Assembly: GCF_021134715.1 (NCBI RefSeq)
Contig: NC_060018.1
Span: 13,099,501 to 13,163,500 of the forward strand
Length of the DNA stretch: 64,000 bases
Source: Daphnia pulex
Lineage: Eukaryota; Arthropoda; Branchiopoda; Diplostraca; Daphniidae
Direction: 5' to 3'
In this document: in pieces, positions 1 to 12,556 of the stretch
How the letters are laid out: each line of letters begins with the position of its first letter
Numbering within the stretch: the stretch's first letter is position 1
Position numbers and translations under genes: made by a program
The notes under the pieces: model-generated
The model's input: only the letters and a program-made list of their open reading frames with translations
What the model was told of the DNA's origin: nothing
Databases searched by the model: none

Positions 1-261
1 AAATATTTCTGGATTCGTCCGAGAGCGAAATCGCATACGCAAATCATGAGGTAGTGCAACCAAAATCTTCCGAAATGCAAGAAGTTTCATGTTACATTTT
101 GGTCGGAGAAAGCGTGTGGTTCTTGCGATTCTAGATGTTCTGTTAATCATCATACGGCGCGCCATTATTATGATTTTAATTCGTTTGGGCCATGGTCTCA
201 TACTAATGACAGGTCTCTTTTTCTTTCTCAAAACAGTACTACCACTGCAAAACCCTTGAAG

Positions 262-3200
262 ATGAGTGACACTGCCCTAAAGTTCGGACCTGAATGGTAA
301 ATGTTTACACCAAAAGAATCATGGCATGAAACAAAGTGATGATTCTATACTGGAGTTGTGTGATTCTTGTGTGATGTTGCAGGCTCAGAGCTTTATCTCA
401 CGGAGACACTGCAGTATCCCCACCACCCAGTCCCAGCCTTGGAGCACCTCGATACAAGCTGGCTCAACACCGGTACGGAAGAGAAGAAATGCTAGCCCTT
501 TATGACAAAATGATGAAGGCCCCCGATGACTTAACCACAGCCCCACCAATCTACATTGAAAAGACACAAACTCCCCTTGCACTTATTCAAATGTCTGACG
601 AAGAGATGGTTAGTCTATTTGTTTTGGTTGGTTCTCCTGTTACCCATTGGTTAACCTGTTGCTTGATTTCATTTCCTCAATGTTTTTCTCTAGCGTATGT
701 GGCAGCGAGGAGTCAACAGTGATGTTGTCCTAAAACAGATGGGTCGAACTGCTGGTCCACCCGTTGGAGGCAGTGGTCCACCGGTGGGAGCTGGAGCTTC
801 TCGAGGCCGAGGCGGAGGAAGTATGGATCGTGGAAGAGGAAGAGCTCGCGGCGTTGGTTCAGCAGTCGGAGCGTACAATCGTGGAACGAGTTATGAAGAT
901 GGAGGAGATCCAGGAGATCATGGGACTCGCAGAGAAGGTCCACCGACAGGTTATGGAAGAGGAACTACTCGGCCTTTCGAGCGATCCCAGGTTGAACCCA
1001 TCTACTACCCAATTTAATAGTCAAATTCATTACGTATTTATTTCATTTAGAGCTCCTCTGAACGGGTTTGGATCGAGCGACCCGAGAGAAATGGTGGCGG
1101 TGCCGAGTCAGAGACGTGGAACGGCTCTACTAGTCCACGTAAAGAATTTGGCACTGCCCGCCCAGCCGCCGGCGACAATAATTGGCGGTCGCGTGAGGCC
1201 ATGAGAGAACGCGCTGAACGGGCCGAGAACAAAGAAGAGGAAGATGGTTGGCGAACTGCTGGTCGTGGAGAACGTTGGGGTACGTACTGTACAGAGTAGT
1301 AACACGCGAGTTCACATCGAACATGTTTTGACGTTTTACTTTTTTGCTTTTGTTTAAAAAAAAAACAACCACACGCAGGTCGAACTGGCTGGCGTTCTGA
1401 ACGTGAAGGTGGGGAACGTGATCCACCGGGTGGTGAGAAACGAGATCCGTGGGTAGAAGGTAGTAATAATAGTAGCGGAGGAGGAGGAGTTGGCGGCGGA
1501 GGAACTGGAGAACGTTCAGAAAGAGTCCATCGCACTTGGGACGATGATGGCCGTCCAACGGGTAGTGCTGGCTACTACTCTAATAGCAGTAGGGGTGGTA
1601 GAGGCGGACACCATCCCAATCGGCGGGGTTGGGATGAAAACGACTCACTTCCCGAGTGGTAAGACTTGAACTAATACAACAAATACAAAATTTGATGATA
1701 ATTGATTTGTAAAAATCTCGGACACAGGGTCGCGGAAGAACATTTACAAGGGGGAGGAACGTTTGACTCTTCCGGCGCTTTCCGCGACGAAAGGTGGTCA
1801 GACGAGGATGACGGTGAAGGCAAGAAGAGACGCGTGTTGCGGAAGAGAGCCGAACCGTCTCACGACGGAGGTGTCGGGGATGAAGACGGTGGCCCTGTCA
1901 CGGTCGATTCCCCTTCCAAGGACAACGTTAAAGACTCACAAATCCACGAGGAACAACCGTCAGCTTCTCCTCCGGCTGCCGTCACTCCTGTCCAGGTTGC
2001 CGCCCATCAAATCTCCGCCACTTCCGCCGCTGCCGCCACCGTTGTCAATTCAAGTCCTCCCGTCCTCCGTGGTCCTAGTCCTGAGTCCTCATCAATGTTA
2101 TCTCAGCCCAATCTGCGTGTGGACGAGGACGGCCTGGAACACGCTCAAGCGGTCGTGTCGACGCTGGTGGCTCAGTTGGTGGAAGACGAAGACCAACCGA
2201 AACCATCGCCGAGTCCGCCAAACCCTCAACTGAACTTAAGCATGGATCAATGGTTTTACAGGTTGAATCCTTATTTGTTGATTTCTTTCGTTTCATTTTT
2301 GCTTTAACGGCGTGAATTTCTTGTGCTCGTTTGGTGCGAGGCAGAGATCCACAGGGTGAAGTGCAAGGCCCGTTTGCGACGGCCGAAATGAGCGAATGGT
2401 TCAATAGCGGTTATTTCACCATGGCGTTGAGTGTCCGACGTGCCTGTGACGAACGTTACGCTCAATTGGGCGAACTGACGAAGATGTGGGGCCGTCTGCC
2501 CTTCATGCCTGGCCCTCCCATCCCGCCTATGAAGAACTCTGACCTGCATCCGCTGGTGTCGGCCGAGCAGGAGAAGCTGCAGATGCTCCAACAGCAACTC
2601 ATCCAGCAGCAAATGTTCCAGCAGCAAATGATGCAGCAGCAGCACATGCTCAGGCAACAGACGATCATTGCCAAATTGTCGCAGATGGAAGGCTGGAACA
2701 CGCTGTCGCCCATCCAGCAGCAGCAGGTGGTTAACCAGCACATGGCAAACATGCCGCATCCACTCCCGGGTGATCCTGTCCTCCAGCAATTGCGGCTCCA
2801 GATGGAGGCTCAAGCTAAACTCCAAGCTGAAATGATTCAGCTTCAGCGCAGCAAAGAACAGCATCAGCAGCAGCAACAACAACAACAGCAGCAGTCTGTG
2901 CACTCTTTAGTCAACCATCTCAGCCAGCAGCATCATCAGCAACCGCAAGCAGTATTAGAGCAGCCAGCTCTTGCCAACAATCCCAACAACCTGATGAAGT
3001 CTCATGATCCGATTCAGGCGTTTATCCAGCAGTTGCTGGGGCAATCGAAATCGCCCCCGGCCGTCGTTTCGAAACCTCCTACCAGCTCCATCATGAATAA
3101 CCCTAAACCACAAGAAGCCCAGGTTGTCCTGGATCCCATCCAAAGTCTCATCCAACAAGCTCAATGGAACGCCAATCATGTAGCGGCCCAAAGTGTTGGT

Positions 3201-4002
3201 GGAACCATCGTTGATCCAGTGATGGGCAATCACGTGGCGCCGGGCTTCCATGGACTGCCTCCTGGCGTCGGTGTTCCCTGGCACAATCACTCTGCGCTCT
3301 TCCAGGCCGGTCCTGCAGAGCTTCAGCCGCCCATGACGTCCGTTTGGGATCTTGAAAGCGCCAAGGTCGAGGAAGCAAAGCGCCAAATGGAGCAACAACA
3401 TCAACAGCAAATGGCCGCCGAAATGCACCGCAGGGAGATGGAGGAGAAGCGGATGAAAGAGGAGGAAGAAGAACGTCGACGACGACTTGAAATTCAAGTA
3501 AATATTTAGAAATAAAGCTGCGAATGTTTGTGTTTTTAATTTTTAACTTTTCTTGTTGCAGGAGAGGGAGGAAGAGAGGATGAGGATAGAAGAGATGCGA
3601 AGGGAGACGGAACGACAGCAGCAAGCGGAAGAAATGAGGAGGAGAGAGCTGGCGCAACAACAGCAGCAGCAACAACAGCAAATGCAAGCCATGGAAGAGA
3701 AGCGGCGGCGCGAGGAGGAGAAGCGCAAACGAGAGGAGGAGTTGAAACAACAGCAACTGGAAGAGGAAAGGATCCGGCGAGAAGAAGAAAGGATCCGGAA
3801 AGAGGAGGAGAAGGCGGCCGAACAACACCGCCGCCAGCAGGAAGCCCTTCAGAGGCTTCAGGAGCAGCAAGCCGTGGCTCAGGCTCAGGCTAGAGCGGCC
3901 GCCCAGCAAGCGGCTGCTGCAGCCGCCGCCGCCGCTCAACAACAGGCGCAGGCTCAAGCTCAGGCTAAAGCTGCTCAGGCCATGATGGCTCCGTGGGCCC
4001 AA

Positions 4003-4034
<32 letters not shown>

Positions 4035-5400
4035 AACCGGTGAATCGCTGAGCATGGCTGAAATTCAAAAGTTGCAGGAAGAAAAGGAAGCCAAAGAAAG
4101 GGCAATCGCCCAGGCCCAAAAGGCCGAGCAGGCGGCTCGTGCGGCCGCTCTTTTACAGCAGCAACAACAGCAAGCGGCCATTAAGCTCCGCTGGGCCAAA
4201 CAAAACACTCCGACCCCATCCAACGCCAAGTCTCTGGCCGAGATTCAGGCCGAGGAGGCAGCTCAACTTGCCCAGCAAAAGGAGAAGGAAGCCAAAGAAA
4301 AGGCCAACCAGCAGGTGAACATGGCGCACCTGAATCTGGCGGCAGCCAGCGCTTGGGGGTCATCGCACCACAGTAATTCGGCTTGGAGTTCTGGCCGGAC
4401 TGTTGCCGCTGTTGTGGCCCAACAGCAACCCCCACCACCTCCCCCTTCGGCGGCAGCGGCGACGGCGGCCACCACCACCGCCAAAACCAATCATTCCACC
4501 ACCACGAATGCCGACTGGAAAATTGGCCTGACGGTTGGTTTCTGGGAGGATCCAACCCCTCCACCTCCAAAGGCCACGAGCAAACCGGCTCAGCAGCAAG
4601 CGGCGGCCAAGTCTGCTGGCGGTGGTGGTGGCAAGTCTGCTGCGGCGGCTGCGGCGTCCAAGCAGCCGCAACAACAAGCAGCGGGAGCTAAGCAACAACA
4701 ACAACAACCGGCCACTTCCAAAACGTCGGGTTCGACGACGACGGCGGCGGCGTCGAACAACAAGAACCGCAGTAATAAGGAGGAAGAAGCGGTTCGCAAG
4801 CTGTTTAATCAAACTGCCGCCGCCGCCGCTGAAAAGAAGGATAGTTTTAGTCAGTGGTGTTTTGAGTACCTGAAGAAAGTCCAGGCACAGATTGATGTGC
4901 CCACATTTGTCGCCTTTCTCAAGGTACAGTTAATCTTTTGAGTCGGGTCGTTAATGTTTCTTGACTACATTTTTTTTTCTTGATTACATTTATTACAGGA
5001 CGTGGAATCTCCATTTGAAGTCCAGGAGTATGTTCGCTTGTATCTTGGCGAGGGCAAAGACGCCAAAGAGTTCGCCAAGCAATTCCTTGATCAACGTTCT
5101 CGTTGGCGCCAGATGCAAAGAAACGTCCAGCAATACGAAGAGGACAACATGTGCATCCCGGCCAAAGCCATAAATCCGGGACAATCATCTGACTTCCATG
5201 AAGTTAAAGTAATTATTTAAAAATAAAAGATAAAACGTTGTCTCTACCATTTCACTAATGAAAATGTTCCGTTTTAGTCTAAATCCAAGAAGTCTAAGAA
5301 GAAGATGCAGAAAGTGGATGCCAGTTTGTTGGGATTCAGCGTTTCTGCTTCGACGGATCGCATCAACGTCGGTGAGCGCGATTTCGTGGACGGCATGTGA
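262..5400 (+). CDS. Gigyf: GIGYF homologue (GRB10-interacting GYF protein), 10 coding exons
   Basis: Exons: 262-296, 383-608, 694-990, 1051-1279, 1379-1658, 1728-2261, 2345-3497, 3562-4923, 4999-5208, 5278-5400, giving 1482 aa. In this family the protein works with the cap-binding 4EHP to repress translation and promote mRNA decay in the cytoplasm. Exon 2 carries [11 protein letters not shown], the family's 4EHP-binding segment. Exons 3-5 are rich in Arg/Gly. Exon 6 has LPEW and GTFDSSGAF, conserved family blocks. The GYF domain (binds Pro-rich ligands) starts at about residue 531 with [14 protein letters not shown] and runs through [11 protein letters not shown]. Exons 7-8 encode a long Gln-rich and Arg/Glu-rich coiled coil with poly-Q and poly-A runs. 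The conserved C-terminal block (LLGFSVSAS, then DFVDG) closes the protein. The start is the ATG before [11 protein letters not shown], the usual family N-terminus. Identity is firm; exact poly-Q exon coding is read directly. Confidence 0.93.
2345..4923 (+). repeat. CAG/CAA and GCN low-complexity coding tracts in GIGYF
   Basis: Clusters of CAG/CAA codons (near 2866-2893, 3652-3680, 4008-4036) encode runs of Gln. GCC/GCT codons near 3892-3975 and GCG/GCC codons near 4600-4760 encode Ala-rich and Gly-rich runs. These tracts mutate quickly by slippage and are likely to vary in length between individuals. They lie between the GYF domain and the conserved C-terminal block. Confidence 0.8.
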
Positions 5401-6397
5401 ATCATTGTTAAAGAAAGCCAAAAAAAAAAGATAAAATCAACGACCACACACGACAAGAGACGAGTTCAAACTTATAAAGCAACCAATATGATTATTGTTT
5501 ATTGGGGTTTAGGGATGGACAATTAAGATGTCGACACACAACAAGTTTTACGCAACAAACACACCAACAGCAACAATTTCAAAACGTCTTGAGTGTGGAA
5601 AGTTGGTGGGCAGCAATAAAAGTTAACAAAAATATAAACGTGATCAAGTTCTTTTCGTTATCCCTCACCAGCAGAAAAGAATCAGGGCTGGACATTTTGT
5701 TCTGTTACAATTTTTCGGCACTGAATCAAAAAATATCAATTTGATCTTGGTCACGAATCAAATACAAACATCTTAAAAAAAAATTGTTTTTCAATTCTCG
5801 TAGCATTTCCTTTAACGTTTAGTTCATTAGTATAAGCACCGCATGAGTGCCAACTTGTTTAATGTTTTCGTGGGATTGTTTGTTTTTTTTCCGTACAAAA
5901 CACAAAAATTTTAAGAGTTTCCACGGGAAATTTGGTAACTTTAATTTTGTTGGATAGTTTCCAAAAGGGTATTCTTTTTCTCGAGATTTCCGGATGTTTC
6001 GTTCAATATTCTCATTGATTTTGACCACAATTCAAAAGAAAAACGTGATGAAATAGTTTTATTGATTTCTCATGGGTAAATAGCTAAAAGCAGTTTCCGA
6101 AAATAGAAATATAATTTAGAAAAATACAAGGATAAAATATAATTTAGCAGCAGCTTTTTTTCACAAAGAAATAAAATTATAAATAATCTTTTTTTAAATA
6201 TGGCACTAATAACCCCGAATTGGCAACGTTGTAAATCGATCACCTCGTGTAGGATTGTTCCAGAGAAAAGAAAAGTTGAGTTGACGCTTTGCCCGTTTTT
6301 CTTATATTAAGGTCCTCTTGATTATTCAGGTCCAACCATCCACTTTAACAACTTCTCACTCTCGTTTTAATTTCGTCAAGTCGTTCCTCACAGTAAA
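5401..6397. other. GIGYF 3' UTR and spacer before p23
   Basis: No coding signal. The stretch is AT-rich with homopolymer T runs and holds the GIGYF 3' UTR and the p23 promoter and 5' UTR. I see no TATA box with a matching initiator and no RNA gene. Confidence 0.6.
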
Positions 6398-7344
6398 ATG
6401 GCTACAGAACAGTGAGTTTAATTTTCTTACACAAAAATTGGTAATCGGTTGTGAAGGCGTGATGAGCATTAACGAAGGGTTGATAAGGCTTTCAAGCCGG
6501 TGTTTGTTTCTAGATTCTGCCATAGTTTTTCCTATTGAGATTTGCTTCTTGAATGGAAGACATTTGAACATGGATTGTGAATTTGGCTTGTCAGGATCAA
6601 AAGTTGAAAACCATGCTTTAACAAATCAATTCCATGTGCTCATTGCCCGTGCTTACTCGTCCAAAATTAATCTTTCTCATTCCATCTTTCAGGTTATTAC
6701 CTCCTCCTGCCATGTGGGCACAGAGAAAAAACCTGGTGTCTTTGACTATTAATGTCGAAGACTGCAAGGAACCAGTCATCACCCTTGAGCCAACAAAAGT
6801 TTACTTTAAAGGAACAGGAGGTCCCGATAAGAAAACTTTTGAAGTCACGATTGATTTATTTGGTGAAATTGACACAGCTGTAAGTTTAATAGTGTGCTCA
6901 TGTTTGCATCGTCGCAGACTCACCCAATTTTATTCATTGCAGGAATCAAAGTACTTTGTCAGAGAGCGCAGCATAGAATTCTTCCTTCGAAAGAAAGAAG
7001 AGGGACCTTACTGGCCATCCATTTTCAAGGACAAGAAGAAGGTGCACTGGCTCAAAATCGACTTTAATAGGTGGCGCGACGAGGACGATAGCGAGCCAGA
7101 GGAAAATGGTGGTGAAGAATCCCAAGACCTCGACGAGGTACGTGAGAGATTCTGATACCTTTGTCGAAATTAATACAATTAAAAAGGGTAGCGTTTTAAG
7201 AGTGTCAATAAAACTTGTGGTTTTTCTTAGATGATGCGTCGCATGGGCGGTTTGAACGGCGCAGGTGGCGGTCAGATGGACTTGAACGATCTTGGTGGTA
7301 GCGAAGAGGACGAGGATGACGAAGACTTACCCGATTTGGAATAG
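6398..7344 (+). CDS. p23: p23 / prostaglandin E synthase 3-type Hsp90 co-chaperone
   Basis: Exons: 6398-6411, 6693-6879, 6943-7137, 7231-7344, giving 169 aa (vertebrate p23 is about 160). p23 binds the ATP-bound closed Hsp90 dimer in the cytosol and stabilises client proteins such as steroid receptors. The CS-type beta sandwich covers about residues 10-115: VSLTINVEDCKE, then YFKGTGG, FEVTIDLFGEID, and the family signature WPSIFKDKKKVHWLKIDFNRW. The tail is acidic and Met/Gly-rich (MMRRMGG, then DLNDLGG and EDEDDEDLPDLE), as in other p23 proteins. The first coding exon is tiny (14 nt, MATE plus two bases), and its donor GTGAGT is strong. A consensus AATAAA lies about 160 bp past the stop. Confidence 0.95.
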
Positions 7345-7500
7345 TAGAAATTTAACGGACGCGTACGCTCCTCTTCTATTCATCCATTCGGTTCTTCTCC
7401 TACTTTGATTTTTTGTTTATTGCCCCGTAATTCATTTTGTTTTTTTTCCATTTATCCTTCGCCCTCAACTTGCAAATTTTCGTCGATATTTGGAAGTGAA

Positions 7501-7506
7501 AATAAA
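7501..7506 (+). terminator. Poly(A) signal of p23
   Basis: AATAAA at 157 bp after the p23 stop, in an A/T-rich 3' UTR with T-rich sequence nearby. It is the first consensus hexamer downstream of the stop. Confidence 0.5.
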
Positions 7507-9332
7507 GACGTGGCATTTGCCATCATCCATTTCCAAATCAACAATAAGCAAAAACAAAAGCAAAACGGCGAAGAGTAATCAAGTATTTGTACACCAGTCT
7601 TGCATCTCGTCATGTTTTCTTGTGAGCCGTTTCGAATACAAAAACAAAAGATGAAAAGATTTGAGAAAAAAAAAGAGAGAAATTTACTTTTTTTTACCTC
7701 AAGATTTTTTTTTTATATCTTTCCCAATCATCGCTTCTTTGCACAGGTGAAAAAGTTAACGGTGCGTGTCAAAATCAGGTGTGAGCGAACTTCCAGCGCG
7801 AAGGTGTTGGAAGGAATCCGGCGCGCTTCTCTGCTTCTGTGGTGCGTGACATAAAGGGGCCTGGTGGATGTGTGAAGACAACCAAACAAAAGACGAAGTA
7901 AAAATAAAATTCTTTATTTAACATTTTATTTTTTTTTTTTTCAAAAAATGGATGGACAGGTGGAGGAAGAAACGAATCACGTTATCAAAAGAGCAAAAAG
8001 TCGCTCGAGGCAGCTGAATCATTTTTGTACAGGGACGTACGTTTAGGTCGACCGCAACAGCTGCAGCTACTAGCCAAAAAGAGTGATGATCACTCGACTT
8101 TGACTTTTGACACGCCTATTCGACGCCGCTACTCCATTTACTAGAATTACAAGAAAAGATTTAAGGAAAAGAATTGTGACGTTATCATCTGCCATTTCTG
8201 CTGGCAGTCATTTCCATCCGAGCGTGAACCTTTGGCGTCTCGTAACTAGTAAGGTTCAACAGCCGTCTGGCCGCCACACGATGCGCTACAACACCTTCTC
8301 AAATGAGGTAACTTAAGCTGCCGACAATTTATTTTGGAAATGTTTTTATGTAGTTGGGCAAAGCTAGTTAAGTTTCACTGATTTTAACGATCGAAATTCT
8401 TGATGATATCTAAAAATAACCACACAAGAGTTTTTTTCTATTTGTATGGTTGTGGGAAAACGTGATGGGCCACTATTTAAAAATTATTTTTCGATTGGAA
8501 TAGTTTTTATATCGTTGAAAAAATTCGAACTGGTTTTACGACCGTCCGTATAAAAGCGGAAGTTCCAATTTTTCCGGTGTCTTTTTACACGTTTTATTTG
8601 TCGTAACCCTTGATTCAATCACATAAGATTTTACATGTTTTTCCAACATTTGAAAACTGACGCTGAAGAAAACGGAAGATTCGGCGGCCAAACGAACGTT
8701 CATGTCACAATAATTGACCAATTGAAAGGGAAAGTAATAATAACTTGGGTGTTGTGGGCGATGGTAATCGTCGTTCTATTTGAATACTTTCCTTAATCTT
8801 CATTTCCCAAAAAGAAGAAGAAGAAGAAATATTTTTCTTTTTATTTCTTTTGCCTGAGAAAAACGTGTTAACAAGCGCCCGGTGGCCACACTCTAACCAC
8901 CACCGAGCAGCAGTAAGAAGATCCAGCCTAGGGTTGTTTTCTTCTCTCTCTCTTTTTTATTCATTCCTTTTGGTACATGTAGACGTTGGACAGAGCGGGC
9001 GTTGACTTGCGTGGATGACCGCGCCGCTCACGCTGGCAACTTTTGGCTCTCACACGCCAACAGCCACACACACCTGGCGCTTCTTTTTTTCTCTCGGCAA
9101 AGGTTTTCAACTATCGTCGTCGTCGTCTTTTAGTCATAACTGCTGGAATCAAGGACTCGATGCGGCTAGTTTCACACCAACTTCCGTCAGCGACGGATCC
9201 ACCAACTCAGACCGGCCGGCCACTTGCCCAGTCTTTCTTATTACATGCAACGTGCAAGTGCTAACTCACTTCTATGTCTTCCACGTTTGAGTGTCTGATT
9301 ATTGTGAAGCCGTTGGAGTGACGAGCCAAAAA
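7507..9332. other. Intergenic region with the 5' end of the next transcript
   Basis: No protein-coding signal was found on either strand. Only short incidental reading frames and T/A homopolymers are present. The last few hundred bases probably include the promoter and 5' UTR of the 9333 exon. Confidence 0.5.
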
Positions 9333-10219
9333 ATGTCGAGTTACAAATTCTCCAACAAGAAGCCTTCCGTCAAGGAATTATTGGAAGGAGCCACGTTCCG
9401 TAAGACATTCACGCCGAAACAACCAGCTCCTCCGCCACCACCGCCGCCTTCCGCCAAAGTGAATCCAGCAGCAACTACCAGCAGCAGCCGTGGTGAAGTG
9501 ACCAACGACAAAAAGATTTTCAATCGATTGTGCGATCTGTTTGGCAAGGATGTTTCATCCATGAACCAAGTCATCGAATTCCAGTCTGATCCGCCAGCCA
9601 AAGCGGCCGCCGAAGTATTGGGCTACTCGTATCAAATTCCAGCGCCGCCAGTGGCTGACGTCCAGATGGTGGTGAATCACAACAAGAAATTGATGAAGGC
9701 GATCGTCGAAGAAGACGACCAACAAGCCGAGATGAAGGACCGGTTGATGAAGGAAATCAAACAAAAGATCTCGGAGCGACGCCGCAGGATTTTGCAGCAA
9801 AGGAGGGACTTGTTTAACGACTCGACCGTTTCATCTTCCTCGGCGGATGTTGTTGTTGTGGAAGAAGAAGTCAAAGAAGAAGAAGAAGAAACAGTGGACG
9901 ACGACAGGGATTTATGGAAAGCTGTTCCCGCCCTGGCAGATCCTGACGACGCCGATAGCAGTTTCGAGGAGGAAGAAAGGGGCCGCTGGGATCCGGATGC
10001 TGCCTTTTCCGAAGTGGAGAGGATACTGGAAAGTTTAGAAAGCAACGCAGCGCTCAACGAAGAATTGGTTGGTCGTTTCCGGCTGACGGACCACGTTCAC
10101 CATCGCCGTGAGCAAGATTGCGGCCGTCCTAGTGGTGGTGATGTTATTGTCAGCAATGGCGACGAGGATAAAAACAGCGACGATTCGGGCATGTCCTCCT
10201 CAGCTGATTCCTCCACCGT

Positions 10220-10250
<31 letters not shown>

Positions 10251-10934
10251 CGGCAGGAAGTCTCCGCCGTCGTCAAACCCGTGCGAAAGAGCAAACAGCA
10301 GGTGGTGGCCACCATCTCGACCAACGACGACCATCAAATCTCATCCGCATCCACACCCAGCGACGAAGAAATGCTGCGCAATCAATTGCAACTACTCAAC
10401 AGTTCCATGCACATTTATAGCGTGGCCCACGACAGCCCAGTCATCATCGATTCCATTTCCGTCAATCTCGATGACGACGATGCGTCGATTCGCGGCGGAA
10501 CCTCATCGGAGCATCGCATCCGCCTGGATTTGTCCTCACTCGCCCCTACACCGACTCCCTCCTTGTCGTCCATCACCACTTTTGGTGGTGACGGAACTGG
10601 AGGAGGTCGTCGCCGGAGTGGAACTTCGTCCAATTTGACCAACAGCGCTGGCGAAATATTTGGAAGTTTGCGGTCGAATTTGTCGGCCGGAGCCTACAGT
10701 ACGGGAGAGGCTCTCAACCGGATCGCCCAACACGTCACGGACAATATCGTCCGACCTATCGCCGATACGATGGGCGAGGCTGGCGACGGTCTCGTCCGGG
10801 CGGCTGAGCCTCTCGTCCAGCACCTGCAATTGCTGAGTACGCGACTCCAGGTGCGCTACAGGCACGCCGCCCAGCACAAGCAATGGCTGCCCCAATTGAG
10901 AGAAGCTGCCGACTGGATTGAAGATATCCCCAAG
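9333..10934 (+). CDS. Unidentified 534-codon coding exon, possible alternative 5' exon of Nostrin
   Basis: I do not recognise the protein. The chosen start is AAAATGTCGAG at 9333; the frame is open further upstream but without a better ATG. The N-terminus is basic (SSYKFSNKKPSVKELLEG), followed by a Pro run. Next is a conserved-looking stretch (about residues 55-165) with helix-forming segments and RERRR-like basic repeats. A long acidic and Ser-rich middle follows, then an amphipathic helical C-terminus ending LREAADWIEDIPK. The exon ends at AAG before GTATAC in phase 0. The frame stays open to 11102, but that part reads like translated intron. Nostrin exon 2 at 13407 also starts in phase 0, so splicing there would be in frame. 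It could equally be a separate gene whose other exons I have missed. Confidence 0.55.
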
Positions 10935-12556
10935 GTATACAGAAATAAATTTCCTCTTCTTATTCGGCAAAAAGGTCAACCATCTAACGGGCTCCCTGGA
11001 ATATTATCCAGTATAAATCTTTTTACGAGGAGCTCCGCGGGAGTTTTCACGCACCAGAAACAAAAGACTCCACCCCGTCGTGAACAATGTTTCTTTACAT
11101 AACTGGACTTTTTTCTTTTCCATCTCTATTTCGAATGATATTATTATTGCATTAGACCATCATTAGCATTCCAGTGAAATTTGGACGAAAAACAATTGGA
11201 TCTTTTTCTTTCAGTTTTTTATTATTATTAATTCCACGCCATTTCTCTTGTGGCAGTGTAGGCGCGTGAGCCGTACTGAGAATCCTACAGCGGTCGTTCC
11301 CATACTGGCGGCAGTATTTCTTTTACCGTTTCACGACAAGATGATGACTTGAGCAGAAATAGGAACAACAACCAACATGTTAGATCAACAAACAGGGGGA
11401 CGATTATATTTTGATGGACGAGTTCTCTTTTTTTTCTGGTCCTCCTTTTTGACCTCAATATCGCGTACATAATCAAATGGAGGAGGAAGTGACCGATCGA
11501 ATCACGAATCCCCTCCCGCGAGATGTTTCACGTTTTTTAAAATTGGAAAAAACGTCTGCAATTGGGTCCGTGTTGTTGTTGTGTTGGTAACGGTAGGCTC
11601 TATTGTGTAGCTGAGATTTATTAGATTTCACTGCGATGAGAACAAGTCCGTGTAGAATTGCCACGGTCCCTAACCTCTTTTTAGCACTTTTTTGCGTAAA
11701 AATGTGTTAAGTGTCCACTCTTTTTTTTTGTGTTTGAGTTCGGCCGTTTATTTACTTGGAGTGGGTTCTTCTGGAATGGTCGTAAAGAAGAAAAGAGGCT
11801 AACGTTGCAGAGATTTTTTTTTTTTTTTCCTCTTTATTCTTCCAAGCGAGACTGGCACCAGCAGATTATTTTATGCGTTTCCAACTTACATCCAGTGTTT
11901 AGTTTGGTTGATAGATGGCGTTGGAAGTAGCTCAATTTTTCGAAATTTCTTTCCCGATGGTTTTCTTTTTTTTTCCAAGTCCAACCCCCCCCCACCACCA
12001 CTACCAACCAACACATTCTTCCTCTCTTTTACTCGTTTTCTGTCTGTCCTTGTATTCGACTGTACATCAGCTCACGGTGCAGGTTATAGCTGACCGGACG
12101 GCCTAGATATTACAAAAGCAAGAAGCCCGACAGAAAAGGCTCTCAGTCAAGTCACCTCATCTCTTTGCGTCGTCGTGTGTTATTTTTGCTCAGTTCTTGC
12201 CGTGATTATTCTACACAATTCGTGATTCGTTCAGCAGTATAGTGAATTTATGGCTGAAGAGAATTTCAGACATGACAGACAAACTAATTTTCATTTCCCC
12301 CCCGAATCGAATCTGCTGCGTTTCTGATGAAGTTACTCGCGGTGAATAAACAAGTGAGCAAAACTCTCTGAAAAGGAAACCAGTCAGTCAAGTGCGTTCT
12401 CTCTGTGTGTGTCTGTGTCTGTGTGTTCCGGCTTTATTTTAACACACACACAACCTTTCGTGTGTAAGAAGCCCAGTTCCCACACGAATTAGAAAATTAT
12501 CGAAACTTTTTTGCGCATTTTTAAGGGAGAAAACAAATTTTCCCCTCAAAAAGAAA
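10935..12556. other. Intron or spacer with the Nostrin 5' UTR
   Basis: No coding signal. The region contains long T runs, a C run near 11986, and GT/AC microsatellite-like stretches near 12402-12455. It probably holds the promoter and 5' UTR of the short Nostrin first exon. Confidence 0.5.

Noticed and set aside
10935-11102. Read-through of the 9333 frame to a stop at 11102 (603 codons)
   Set aside because: A good phase-0 donor lies at 10934 and the residues after it look like translated intron with no compositional continuity.
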